DNA of 36,980 bases from positions 1 to 36,980 of the forward strand of contig JAETQI010000043.1 in the NCBI GenBank assembly GCA_021770755.1, in the 5' to 3' direction. Both the position numbers and the translations under genes were made by a program. The DNA is from Lachnospiraceae bacterium. GTDB lineage: Bacteria > Bacillota > Clostridia > Lachnospirales > Lachnospiraceae. Each line of letters begins with the position of its first letter. Position 1 is the first letter of the stretch. Below the pieces are notes generated by a model. It saw only the letters and a list, made by a program, of their open reading frames with translations. It ran no database searches and was not told the origin of the DNA. Shown here piece after piece: positions 21,831 through 29,655 of this stretch.

Positions 21831-22900
21831 CGTAACTCAACACCCCAATCATCCTGTGCCTCGACCGCTTCCATGCAGCTCATCTTTCTCACAAGGTTTT
21901 CTCCTTCTTTATTGTATAATGTATATAAGTTGATCTTATCCTGCAATTCAGGATCACACCGCAGTACTTTGCCGATCGCCTCCAGGCTGTGCGAAGTCAG
22001 GAACACCTGGACATTCAGCGTCTGGGCGCTCTGCAATATCCATGAAAAAATGCTGTTCATCGCAGACGTGTGGATCGCTGTCTCAAACTCATCCAGCAGC
22101 AATATCCCATCCTTTGCCTTCACTACCGCCGCCAGCAATACAAGCGCTTTCTTCATTCCGTCTCCATATGCGCTGAGCGGCACTGCTTTCTTGTGTTTGG
22201 TGGATAAAACAATATACTCCGCAGCATTGCCTGATTTGGTAATATTCATAATACTGTCATCAAACTTGCGTAAAATCTTCATCAGCTCCTGATATAGAGC
22301 CGGGCTTTCCATCACCTCATCCAGCAGTAATCTTCCATCTGTGTGCTCTGAGGGCGATACATAGATTATGGGCATAGACTTCTTTACGGATTGGTCTGCT
22401 GGAATTCTTGTCTGAAAATCGTATATATCATATTCCACCATCTCGTTAAGACCATATAACACTTCCAAGTGAAGACACTTTGATTCATAATATGTGCCTA
22501 TCTTTGTACTACACTCCTCCAAATCAGAGCAACTATCATGACCATTTATCATTTCAATATCCATTGCAGAAATGCGTTCTTCCCGAATCTTTGCTTCAAG
22601 TTCGATTGTCCGATATCTTTTCGAATCTTGGAAAGCAAATCTTATTGCCATATCATCTGAATCCACTGGAAACAAATTTAACATTCCCGCATAATAATTT
22701 CCGCTCCTGCCCAGTCTGCACATTTTTACCCATGTCAGGATACTCTCAGGATTCCCTATACCTGAAAGCACCTCGAGCACGCTTGTCTTACCGCTGTTGT
22801 TATTTCCTGTCAGTATATTGATATCATTACAATCTTGTAAACACAAATCCTTCAGTCCCCGGTAATCACCAATATCCAAATCTGTTATATGTCTTGCCAT
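21827..22900 (-). CDS. AAA/ABC-type ATPase (OLD/AriA-like)
   Basis: A 357-aa SMC/ABC-like ATPase of the AAA_15/AAA_21 group. It has Walker A GNNNSGKTS near residue 37, an ABC signature-like LSAYGDGMKKA, Walker B GILLLDEFE near 268 with the catalytic Glu, and the H-loop TSHSLEAI near 305; a 150-residue variable insertion lies between. It lacks its own nuclease domain, but the next gene encodes a separate TOPRIM protein, so together they correspond to a split OLD protein or to PARIS AriA plus AriB, which sense phage proteins or foreign DNA. GGAAGAAGG lies 11 nt before the ATG at 22900; a GTG at 22912 is less likely. AT-rich relative to its neighbours, consistent with acquisition. The defence role is inferred. 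Confidence 0.85.
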   Translation of the reverse strand: MARHITDLDIGDYRGLKDLCLQDCNDINILTGNNNSGKTSVLEVLSGIGNPESILTWVKMCRLGRSGNYYAGMLNLFPVDSDDMAIRFAFQDSKRYRTIELEAKIREERISAMDIEMINGHDSCSDLEECSTKIGTYYESKCLHLEVLYGLNEMVEYDIYDFQTRIPADQSVKKSMPIIYVSPSEHTDGRLLLDEVMESPALYQELMKILRKFDDSIMNITKSGNAAEYIVLSTKHKKAVPLSAYGDGMKKALVLLAAVVKAKDGILLLDEFETAIHTSAMNSIFSWILQSAQTLNVQVFLTSHSLEAIGKVLRCDPELQDKINLYTLYNKEGENLVRKMSCMEAVEAQDDWGVELR

Positions 22901-22985
22901 CTGCCCGAACACCTTCTTCCGTTTTCGAGATATTCCCTAATCCCATGCCACTTTTAAATTACAGATTCTATGTTTTCTATCCTCT

Positions 22986-23014
22986 ATACTAGCAAAATCT
23001 CACATAAATGTAAA
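22986..23014 (-). promoter_or_regulatory. Promoter of the ATPase/TOPRIM pair
   Basis: TTTACA (23014-23009), 17-bp spacer, TAGTAT (22991-22986) with an extended TGC just before the -10, on the minus strand. A leader of about 80 nt precedes the ATPase. Confidence 0.65.
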
Positions 23015-23171
23015 TAATGACTGTAAAATTTCAGATATGTATAACGCGATTACAGCTACAATTATATTATTGATTGTTTTTTGGAAACTTTATGAATGCT
23101 CTGAGAATCTATATAGTAAAGAACAAAACAGAAAGATGCGCACCTGTTGTAAAACAAGCCAGGAAATACTA

Positions 23172-23215
23172 TGCCAACTGGGTACTGTGGCTTTCAGGCG
23201 GGTAACCAGTTGGCA
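23172..23215. repeat. 10-bp inverted repeat with 24-nt loop
   Basis: TGCCAACTGG (23172-23181) and CCAGTTGGCA (23206-23215) flank a loop. It lies 24 bp after the stop of the isomerase gene (minus strand) and may act as its terminator, but no clear T-run follows. The rest of 23015-23238 holds nothing convincing; one 82-codon plus-strand frame runs into the isomerase gene and has no ribosome-binding site. Confidence 0.45.
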
Positions 23216-23238
23216 AGGGAATCTTTTCCTAATTTCCG

Positions 23239-24141
23239 TCATGATATCTGATACAGTCGCTGCCCTGCCGCATAGGCTCTCTTAAGATACGCTTCCGGCT
23301 TATCTCCTGCCGGCATACACACCTCAAGCACCAGCGGATTTTCATAGGCTGAATCCTTTAATACAGGCATCAATTCTTTCCAGGGGAAATCGATATCTTC
23401 CGGTATCCGGTGCGCATCACCGCAGCCTGGCTTTTCTCCCCACCCAAGATTGTCATGCAGATGAACGGAGTAGATCCTGTCCCGAAAAGGATACACCAGT
23501 TTTTCCACGAAATCCCTGCCCCACACCAGATAAGCATGACCAGTGTCAAGACAAAGTCCCAGAAACTTTTCCGGATAGCGCCCACACAACCTGGTAAACT
23601 GCTCTATCTGCAAAGCGCCTGGCGCTTCAAATAGATTTTCAATGCAGATACGAACATTTCTTTGCTCACAGAACGGCATCAGCTCATCCAGGGAACGGTA
23701 TACCTGATTGTAAAATATTTCCTTGAAACCAGGCTGCCTTTCAAATTCTTCATAAGGAAGATACATATGCAGCACTATTTCCCCTGCCCCCAGAATATGT
23801 GCGAGTTCCACCCGGTTCTGGATCAGCTCCACCCCGGCAATGCGGTTTGGCTCCAATAACGAAGCGTAGTCTTTCCGATAATGCGCCCCTATCCGTGCCT
23901 CCGTTTCCTTGCAACTGCCTTTGCTTGCATGAAGCGACTTCGCTTTCAGGCCATATTCTTCCATCCATTCACGTATCTGTTTCATCTCTGACACGGCATA
24001 AATATAATCCCCATCCCATTCATAACACCAGTGTATGTGGGAAAAACCAGCCGCAGCAATCTGCTCCAGACTCCGTTTCATGTCCTCGATCTTCACAAAC
24101 TCCCTCTCAAAATCCGTATTGATACCCAATTCCATTTTCAT
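23239..24141 (-). CDS. Sugar-phosphate isomerase/epimerase-like TIM barrel
   Basis: A 300-aa protein of the xylose isomerase-like (AP endonuclease 2) barrel family. Putative metal ligands sit at the barrel ends: Glu in CIENLFEAPG, Asp and His in LCLDTGHAY, His in SVHLHDNLG and Glu in LVLEVCMP. These enzymes isomerise or epimerise keto-sugars, inositol derivatives or hydroxypyruvate; the substrate cannot be told from sequence. GGAGG at 7-nt spacing supports the start. It is the third gene of an operon with a DeoR regulator and an MFS permease, so it probably acts on the compound that the permease imports. Confidence 0.87.
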   Translation of the reverse strand: MKMELGINTDFEREFVKIEDMKRSLEQIAAAGFSHIHWCYEWDGDYIYAVSEMKQIREWMEEYGLKAKSLHASKGSCKETEARIGAHYRKDYASLLEPNRIAGVELIQNRVELAHILGAGEIVLHMYLPYEEFERQPGFKEIFYNQVYRSLDELMPFCEQRNVRICIENLFEAPGALQIEQFTRLCGRYPEKFLGLCLDTGHAYLVWGRDFVEKLVYPFRDRIYSVHLHDNLGWGEKPGCGDAHRIPEDIDFPWKELMPVLKDSAYENPLVLEVCMPAGDKPEAYLKRAYAAGQRLYQIS

Positions 24142-24197
24142 ATCCCTGCCTCCTTATAATCATCATTTCATTCTATCTGCGATAACGGATCCACCCG

Positions 24198-25496
24198 CTA
24201 TTCCTGAAAATCATTCGCCGTATTCTCCGCACTGCCAAAGCAGCCCCACTTCCATATACCGGACAGCAGAAGCAAGGTACCTCCCAAAGCCGCCGTCCCC
24301 CATAAGGCCACCACTGTCTTCCATCCTGCGCTTTCCGCCACTGCCCCGAAGACATACGTGGACAACGCACTTCCCACATAGGTAGCCGCATTCAGGATTC
24401 CGGAAACCGTAGAAACATTTCCCCGGCCTGCAAAATGCCCAGGCAGCCGGCTGATCAGCATCAAATTCACACCGAACATACACCCCGTAATCAGCATCAT
24501 CATCACTACGCATACCGCCGGACGGCTGTCGTAGACAGCAAGCATGGAAATCCCGGCAATGGTACTGGCTCCAAAAAGCAGTGCCGCGGTAAGCACTTCG
24601 TTTTTCAGCCTGTACAAAAACGCCGAAGACAGCAGCGTACTAAACACGCTGCATAGGGGCAGCACGGCAGTGGAAAAAATGGACTGCGAGCTGCTCATGC
24701 CGAACATTTCCGTCATATAGACGGGCATCCATGTGGTAATCCCATCCTTTAACATACCATGCAGTACGATGGACAGGAGGATCGCAGTGATAGGCACGCC
24801 TGCAAACAATGCGCTCACTTTCGCCCTTTTGATCCCGGTTTGTGCACCTGATGCCCCAGCCTCCGCACATGCTTTCCTGTCTCTTTCGCTTGCCGCACCG
24901 TCTCCCGAATCCCTGCTCCCAAACATCCTGCCTGTATTCCGAAACCATACAAAAGCCGCCGTGATTCCCGCCGCCACCGCCAGATAAAATACGGTCTTCC
25001 ACCCTGATACGCGTATAAACAGCGGCGTCAGAAGATACAGCACGACCGTAGCGCCCGAAGCCGACAGCGATACCCATACGCAGCCCTTCCGATACCAGTT
25101 CTCATCCAGGTTCTCCGCCATGATCCTTACCATGGGCGGCCAGAGCATAGACTGGAAAAACCCGTTGGCAAACCAGGCAGGAACCAGTACCTCGATCCGG
25201 GGCAGAAGCACTGCTAACAGATTGCATAGTGCGGAGCCTATAAGCCCTGTAAAGATCATTTTCCGCGGCTCGTGCCTGTCTCCCAGAAATCCGCATATGA
25301 TCTGCCCCGCGCCATAACTTAGGAAACTGGCTGTAACCGGAAGCCCCGCGATATGTTTGCCTATCTGCAGGACTGCCTGAATTTCAACCATGCAGACCGC
25401 ATAATTCAGTCTGGTCAGATAGCTTACGCAATAGACAAGGCAGCATAACAGACATAAGGCTTTCATCCGCTTTCCGGATATGTTCGCTTTGCCCAT
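24198..25496 (-). CDS. MFS permease, OPA/GlpT-like
   Basis: A 432-aa integral membrane transporter with twelve predicted hydrophobic helices in two sets of six around a charged cytoplasmic loop (RDSGDGAASERDRKACAEAG). The N-terminal half resembles the organophosphate:phosphate antiporter branch (CVSYLTRLNYAVCMVEIQ, then LSYGAGQIICGFLGDRHEPRKM, the A-like motif between helices 2 and 3). The likely cargo is a sugar phosphate or organic acid. The start ATG follows GAGGGGG, which is part of the end of the DeoR gene only 7 bp upstream, so the two are translationally linked. It ends 57 bp before the isomerase gene. Confidence 0.88.
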   Translation of the reverse strand: MGKANISGKRMKALCLLCCLVYCVSYLTRLNYAVCMVEIQAVLQIGKHIAGLPVTASFLSYGAGQIICGFLGDRHEPRKMIFTGLIGSALCNLLAVLLPRIEVLVPAWFANGFFQSMLWPPMVRIMAENLDENWYRKGCVWVSLSASGATVVLYLLTPLFIRVSGWKTVFYLAVAAGITAAFVWFRNTGRMFGSRDSGDGAASERDRKACAEAGASGAQTGIKRAKVSALFAGVPITAILLSIVLHGMLKDGITTWMPVYMTEMFGMSSSQSIFSTAVLPLCSVFSTLLSSAFLYRLKNEVLTAALLFGASTIAGISMLAVYDSRPAVCVVMMMLITGCMFGVNLMLISRLPGHFAGRGNVSTVSGILNAATYVGSALSTYVFGAVAESAGWKTVVALWGTAALGGTLLLLSGIWKWGCFGSAENTANDFQE

Positions 25497-25503
25497 AAGG
25501 TAC

Positions 25504-26268
25504 TTACCCCCTCACCACATCCACAGAGGCTTTTTTGTATGCCTCCCACACCTGATCCGGCAGGCCGGAATCCGTTATGCAGGTAAATCTGGGATCGAAA
25601 TCGCTTATCTTCATCGGAGCACAGGTTTCAAATTTGGAACTGTCCGCCAGGATATATGCCTGGTCTGCTATCTCCAGGAAAGCCCTCTGCACGGCGATCA
25701 GCTCCTGCATATGGTCACTGATGCCGAAGTTCAGAGAGATTGCCGAAGGCGCGATAAAGCATTTGGATATATGGAGCTGGCGCACCATATCCAAAGCCAG
25801 ATGTCCGCAGAAACACTTTTCCGCCGGCAGATAGAATCCTCCCGCCAGGACAACGCGAATATTTTCCTTCTCCTCCAGGATCTTCATCACCTCCAGGGAA
25901 TGTGTCAGCACGGTAAGCGCACGAAAGCGCTCCCCCAGCAGCGCCGCCAGTTCATAGGTCGTGCTTCCTGCATCTAGGGCGATAAAATCCCCCTCCTTAA
26001 TATAAGAACAGGCTTTCAATGCCAGGCTATGCTTCTCGGGCTGATGCTCCCTGCGCCTTCCCGAAAGGCTGGTATAACTCTGCAGCCTCCTCATTGCAAC
26101 GGCACCGCCGTGAACCCGCTTCAGCAATCCCTGGCTCTCCATGTATTCCAGATCTCTGCGTATCGTTTCCACAGAAACCCCAAACGCCTCTGTAAGCTCC
26201 GATGTCGTGACGGAAGCGTGCCTTTTCAGCATATCCTCAATTTTCGTTTTTCGCTCGTCTGCAAACAT
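25504..26268 (-). CDS. DeoR-family sugar-operon repressor
   Basis: A 254-aa regulator. Residues 1-58 are the DeoR winged helix (RKTKIEDMLKRHASVTTSELTEAFGVSVETIRRDL), with the signature VKRVHGGA-type end LLKRVHGGAV. The C-terminal domain (75-250) is the ISOCOT sugar-phosphate-sensing fold with DAGSTTYELA. It heads the operon DeoR-MFS-isomerase and very likely represses it until a phosphorylated sugar binds. AAGGATAATAA precedes the ATG. Paired direct repeats 107-140 bp upstream (26375-26408) are good candidates for its operator. Confidence 0.93.
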   Translation of the reverse strand: MFADERKTKIEDMLKRHASVTTSELTEAFGVSVETIRRDLEYMESQGLLKRVHGGAVAMRRLQSYTSLSGRRREHQPEKHSLALKACSYIKEGDFIALDAGSTTYELAALLGERFRALTVLTHSLEVMKILEEKENIRVVLAGGFYLPAEKCFCGHLALDMVRQLHISKCFIAPSAISLNFGISDHMQELIAVQRAFLEIADQAYILADSSKFETCAPMKISDFDPRFTCITDSGLPDQVWEAYKKASVDVVRG

Positions 26269-26582
26269 TTATTATCCTTTCTGTCTTACCCTAATATCTG
26301 TTCAATCATATCAACCCTCATTTATCTGCTTTTGCACAAACGTTTCATATAATCCATACATTCGCAACTAATTCCACATATATACAACTATATACACATA
26401 TATACAACATCTGCACAAAAAAGTCAAGTGAGAATATGGAAGGAATTGCAAAAGAAATCGTATTTACAGTCCAAAACTGCCGAATATGGAGTGGATACGT
26501 TAGAAGTGCTTACGTTGGTGCTCTTTATAAGTTTCTGATAGAACAACCGTCGGACACGCAGCAGGTCTGCGCATAAAAGACA
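26269..26582. other. Regulatory region upstream of the DeoR operon
   Basis: No convincing gene. It holds the direct repeats described separately and AT-rich sequence where the operon promoter should be; I could not pick unambiguous -35 and -10 boxes. A minus-strand frame of 73 codons (26424-26645) starts within the terminator of the next gene and has no ribosome-binding site. Confidence 0.4.
26375..26408. promoter_or_regulatory. Direct-repeat operator of the DeoR operon
   Basis: CACATATATACAAC occurs perfectly at 26375-26388 and 26395-26408, a 20-bp period of about two helical turns, so both copies face the same side of the DNA. DeoR-family repressors commonly bind such repeats upstream of their own operon. 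Confidence 0.6.
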
Positions 26583-26620
26583 AAAAAATAAGACGCAGAT
26601 CCCTCCGATCTCCGTCTTAT
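26583..26620 (-). terminator. Terminator of the small secreted/membrane gene
   Basis: On the minus strand ATAAGACGGAGATC pairs with GATCTGCGTCTTAT (one mismatch) around GGAGG, followed by TTTTTTT. It lies 56 bp past the stop of the 94-aa gene. Confidence 0.85.
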
Positions 26621-26675
26621 CCGACGCCATAACAGCCCGAATCACACTTCCTGTCTGGTTGTACTTTCTGGCGTT

Positions 26676-26960
26676 TCACAGCTCGTCCGCGATCGCCGCC
26701 GATGATACAAATGTCCCGACAACCGAGAGCACGACTGCCAGAATAATGATCAGCATACCGCCCATCAGCAGGATCAGCGCGGCACCGCCGTTATCCTCTG
26801 CGCTGCCTTCCTGCGGCACCTGCTCCTCCGCAGCGTTCTCCACTGTCGTCTCCGCCGCCTGCGCGCTGACCGCGCCAAACGAGAACACGGATACAAACAC
26901 CCCCACGATCATCGCAAGCATCAGCTTCCACACCATACAGATTTTATTTTGCTTTGTCAT
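26676..26960 (-). CDS. Small secreted or membrane protein
   Basis: A 94-aa protein. Residues 8-32 are a signal-peptide-like or membrane segment (VWKLMLAMIVGVFVSVFSFG, then AVSAQA before AETT, a plausible signal peptidase I site). A short acidic stretch (ENAAEEQVPQEGSAEDNGG) follows, then a second hydrophobic helix (AALILLMGGMLIIILAVVL) near the C-terminus. The product could be a signal-cleaved, singly anchored protein or a two-helix hairpin. The start at 26960 has AAGGTGG at 5-nt spacing; the open frame begins 25 codons earlier without support. I do not recognise the family; a superficial resemblance to OadG-type gamma subunits is not enough to name it. Monocistronic. Confidence 0.65.
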   Translation of the reverse strand: MTKQNKICMVWKLMLAMIVGVFVSVFSFGAVSAQAAETTVENAAEEQVPQEGSAEDNGGAALILLMGGMLIIILAVVLSVVGTFVSSAAIADEL

Positions 26961-27104
26961 AAGATCCACCTTCTCCACTTCATATTCAGCAACGCTGCAG
27001 TGCAGGGTCGTGCACTGCATCATTGTCATTTTCATATATCAGTCTACCATACAATTCCCAAAATGTGAATTACATTCTGAAAATTTTGATCAAAAAATTC
27101 CATC

Positions 27105-27917
27105 TTATAACATAACCTGTTCGCCGCCCCTGATCTCCACGATCTGCTCGTCGTCAACGCACACCCACAGGCTCTGCGCGCACGGATTGTACACAAACGA
27201 ACTGTCCGCCGCAAACTGCGCCATCCTCGCCACGTCCATGTAGTCCACGATCTGTATGTTCGTCGCATACCAGATATCATCCCGTCCGCCAGCCAGCCGG
27301 CAGAAATCCTCGATCACGTCCCAGTTGTCATTGTTCGTAAACTCATAGCTGTGTCCCCACACATACATCAGGTACAGATACTGCTTCTTCTTTAGTTCGA
27401 CAAACTGCTGTCCCAGCTCCATCAGCCTGTGGTTGTGGTGGCAGGTCGCCTTCCACTGCAGGAAATCCTCCGGGAGCGCAAAATCATCCGAGTTCCCGAC
27501 GATCCTGCCATAGCGGATCCCCAGCCCCGAAAGCAGATCGCAGATCTCTTTTGAGTAAGATCCATTTGGATACGCGAGACCGCGCACGGGATACCCCATG
27601 ATCTCCTCGAGCCTTTTCCTGTCCTCGATGATCTCCTGCGCCACGGCCGCAAGCGGGCACCGCGCGATCGTCGGGTGCGATACCGTGTGGCACGCCACCT
27701 CATGCCCTTTGTAGAGTTCCCTGTACTCCGCCTGCGGGATCCGCACCGGATCGCCCTCCAGTCCGCTGTTTAAGTTAAACGTTCCCTTGATGCCATATTT
27801 GTTGAAGATCCCGACCAGCCGCCTATCCTCATGCTTCCCATCATCATAACTCATGGTCAGCGCCTTGTGCTTTCCCCCTGGAAAACATACATAGATCTTT
27901 TTGATATCTGTCTTCAT
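27105..27917 (-). CDS. Polysaccharide deacetylase-like protein
   Basis: A 270-aa NodB-homology (CE4) protein. The catalytic and metal motifs are visible: motif 1 MSYDDGKHED with Asp25/Asp26, motif 2 HTVSH with His77 and His81, and motif 3 GLAYPNGSYS. CE4 enzymes remove N- or O-acetyl groups from peptidoglycan or other polysaccharides. This one has no signal peptide or transmembrane segment, so the substrate may be cytoplasmic or the protein may be a carbohydrate-active enzyme of another type. The start at 27917 lies 7 bp after the stop of the MecA-like gene, whose tail supplies a GAGAGGGA motif, so the two form an operon. The frame is open 55 codons further but overlaps that gene. Confidence 0.85.
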   Translation of the reverse strand: MKTDIKKIYVCFPGGKHKALTMSYDDGKHEDRRLVGIFNKYGIKGTFNLNSGLEGDPVRIPQAEYRELYKGHEVACHTVSHPTIARCPLAAVAQEIIEDRKRLEEIMGYPVRGLAYPNGSYSKEICDLLSGLGIRYGRIVGNSDDFALPEDFLQWKATCHHNHRLMELGQQFVELKKKQYLYLMYVWGHSYEFTNNDNWDVIEDFCRLAGGRDDIWYATNIQIVDYMDVARMAQFAADSSFVYNPCAQSLWVCVDDEQIVEIRGGEQVML

Positions 27918-27924
27918 ATGTACT

Positions 27925-28356
27925 TTATCCCTCTCTTTCATCAGGCAGGGAAGAGTCCCGCTCCGCCTTGATGTTTTTCTCAAAATGTGACACCAGCCTG
28001 CGCCCCTCTTCCTCGTCGGCCTTCTCAAGCGCACTGATAAATTCTTCCAGTGGTCCTCTCGTCTCCTCATCCGCCATGGCAAGCGAATGTTTCAGGCTCA
28101 CAACATAGTCCTCAATGCGCTCACTGAACTCAAAGGAGACACGCTCGTCCGGAAGCATCGTGATATTGAGCGTATATGCCACATTCGTCCACGACACCCC
28201 CTGTGTCATGGCGCACAGCTCCTTCGCTTTTTTGAGAAAATACATGCCTGCCTCTGTCCGGTCAAGGACATCGTCCAGCGTGATCCCGAAAAAACTAAGA
28301 TCCTCCTGTGACGCTATGCATTCCACCTTCAGATCCGCCTTCTTATGATATTCCAT
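27925..28356 (-). CDS. MecA-like adaptor protein (tentative)
   Basis: A 143-aa cytoplasmic protein. The N-terminal half (DLSFFGITLDDVLDRTEAGMYFLKKAKEL) and the acidic C-terminal half with FEFSERIEDYV resemble the clostridial branch of the MecA adaptor family, which links substrates to ClpC for degradation. The protein is shorter than Bacillus MecA (218 aa), lacking much of the ClpC-binding C-terminal domain, so the assignment is tentative. GGGGGCGGTGG precedes the ATG at 28356; an alternative frame start 26 codons earlier lies in the upstream terminator. It is followed closely by the deacetylase gene. The 3' half encodes many Glu codons (EKADEEEGRR). Confidence 0.55.
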   Translation of the reverse strand: MEYHKKADLKVECIASQEDLSFFGITLDDVLDRTEAGMYFLKKAKELCAMTQGVSWTNVAYTLNITMLPDERVSFEFSERIEDYVVSLKHSLAMADEETRGPLEEFISALEKADEEEGRRLVSHFEKNIKAERDSSLPDEREG

Positions 28357-28393
28357 ATACCACCGCCCCCTTCTGTTGCACGGGTCTGTGCAG

Positions 28394-28422
28394 AAAAAGG
28401 ACGCTGAATCGTCACAGCGTCC
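28394..28422 (-). terminator. Terminator of the 128-aa gene
   Basis: GGACGCTG and CAGCGTCC (28399-28406 and 28415-28422) around an 8-nt loop, followed on the minus strand by TTTTT. It separates the 128-aa gene from the MecA-like/deacetylase pair. Confidence 0.85.
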
Positions 28423-28445
28423 CATGTTTTTCAAATGATAAGAGC

Positions 28446-28832
28446 CTATTCATCTTCCTCCACCAGATCGGTGTGAAACATCAATAAGAATTCAGCTCCG
28501 TTCCTGATCGTGAGCTTCATCACCACGCCCTTGCCATCCACTGATATTTTCGAGTCTACCCTTTTCACCGTGTCAAGATTCAACTGAACCGTCGTAAACA
28601 TGTCGTCGCTCATGAGACACATGACTCTCCCTGCGACCTTCGCCTCGGAACAGATCACTGACAGCGACATATTCAGTCCGGTTCCGTCTGTCACATCCTC
28701 GACGGTTGAAAGCGCGATCGGTATATTTTTGACATCCATCAGTACAGAAATCAGGCTATCAGCGTCATTGACGAGAAGCAGACGATTGCGCATTACCTCT
28801 AAATAGTTTGTCCAGTTCTGCATTCCATCCAT
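28446..28832 (-). CDS. Small hypothetical protein
   Basis: A 128-aa soluble protein of unknown function. It starts MDGMQNWTNYLEVMRNRLLL after a strong AAGGAGG at 7-nt spacing (28832; the longer open frame is not needed). The alternating hydrophobic strands (MNLSLSVICSEAKVAGRVMCLM, split by turns; VVMKLTIRNGAEFLLMF) suggest a mostly beta fold, and the tail is acidic (VEEDE). There is no signal peptide, membrane segment or recognised motif. It has one of the few fully consensus promoters in the window and its own terminator, so it is monocistronic and probably well expressed in growth. Confidence 0.75.
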   Translation of the reverse strand: MDGMQNWTNYLEVMRNRLLLVNDADSLISVLMDVKNIPIALSTVEDVTDGTGLNMSLSVICSEAKVAGRVMCLMSDDMFTTVQLNLDTVKRVDSKISVDGKGVVMKLTIRNGAEFLLMFHTDLVEEDE

Positions 28833-28891
28833 ACTCTGGCCTCCTTTGTATAGGAACTGTAAGTTATACAAGGCCTTTGTCTATATTCTAT

Positions 28892-28920
28892 ATTATACTT
28901 TTTCTATAAAAATGTGTCAA
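28892..28920 (-). promoter_or_regulatory. Perfect consensus promoter of the 128-aa gene
   Basis: TTGACA (28920-28915), 17-bp spacer, TATAAT (28897-28892) on the minus strand, about 60 nt before the ATG. Confidence 0.88.
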
Positions 28921-28942
28921 CTCCTAATCCAAATTCTTTTTA

Positions 28943-29614
28943 TCAGAATATTATATTAAATTTATCAAAATTTAATGAAAATTCCATCTTCTCGCCAGTA
29001 ACCGGATGCTCCAGCCGGACCTGATACGCCAGAAGTGCCGTACTGCCGACTGATAATCGGTCTGACAGCTCCTTAGACAGCTCCGAACCATACTTGAAAT
29101 CCCCCAGGAGCGGGAAGCCCGCGTGCGCCATCTGCACCCTGATCTGATGATGCCTGCCTGTGTACAGCTCGATCTCCAGGAGAGAAACCTCCTCGTCATG
29201 CCGCAGCATCCGCCAGCAAAGCGACGCCGCCTTTGCCCCCCGCGTCTCCTTTGGCACAACCCTGGACAGATTTGCCCGCCCGTCCTTTAGCAGATAATCC
29301 GACAGCACGCCTTTAGAAGTCTGCGGAACCCCCGCTACGAGCGCTGCATACTTTTTGGTCAGGATCCCTCTTTGCAGTTCATCGCTGAGTTTTTTGGCTG
29401 TCGCCCCGTCCTTTGCAAAAACCAGGAGTCCTTCCACCGGCTGGTCCAGCCTGTGCACCACGCCGATGTAGGTATCTTCACCTTTTTTCTTCCGGTAATT
29501 TTTTAATTCGGACACAAGGTCTGCCTGGCCGATCCTCGCCGTCTCTGTGGCGATCCCGGCCGGTTTATGCACCACCAGCAGAACATGGTCCTCATACATT
29601 ATCATTTTATCCAT
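28943..29614 (-). CDS. RluA-family pseudouridine synthase
   Basis: A 223-aa enzyme converting uridine to pseudouridine in rRNA or tRNA. It has motif I near the N-terminus (LLVVHKPAGIATE), the catalytic motif HRLDQPVEGLLVF with the nucleophilic Asp, the YAALVAG strand, and the motif III region LYTGRHHQIRVQMAH. There is no S4 RNA-binding domain, so it is the short RluA/TruC-like form; the exact target position cannot be assigned. I place the start at the ATG 29614; GTG two codons earlier is an equally possible start given AGGA just upstream. It lies downstream of, and on the same strand as, the two-component system but 40 bp away; a shared transcript is possible. Confidence 0.88.
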   Translation of the reverse strand: MDKMIMYEDHVLLVVHKPAGIATETARIGQADLVSELKNYRKKKGEDTYIGVVHRLDQPVEGLLVFAKDGATAKKLSDELQRGILTKKYAALVAGVPQTSKGVLSDYLLKDGRANLSRVVPKETRGAKAASLCWRMLRHDEEVSLLEIELYTGRHHQIRVQMAHAGFPLLGDFKYGSELSKELSDRLSVGSTALLAYQVRLEHPVTGEKMEFSLNFDKFNIIF

Positions 29615-29655
29615 CTTCACACATTCCTATTCGGATATAAGGAACTGAAATGCCA

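Noticed and set aside
23037-23285. 82-codon plus-strand frame with a hydrophobic start
   Set aside because: No ribosome-binding site, overlaps the end of the isomerase gene, and crosses an inverted repeat.
26375-26408. A minimal CRISPR array
   Set aside because: Only two copies with a 6-bp spacer and no cas genes; operator geometry fits better.
26424-26645. 73-codon minus-strand frame upstream of the DeoR gene
   Set aside because: It starts beside the stop of the small membrane gene, contains that gene's terminator hairpin and has no ribosome-binding site.
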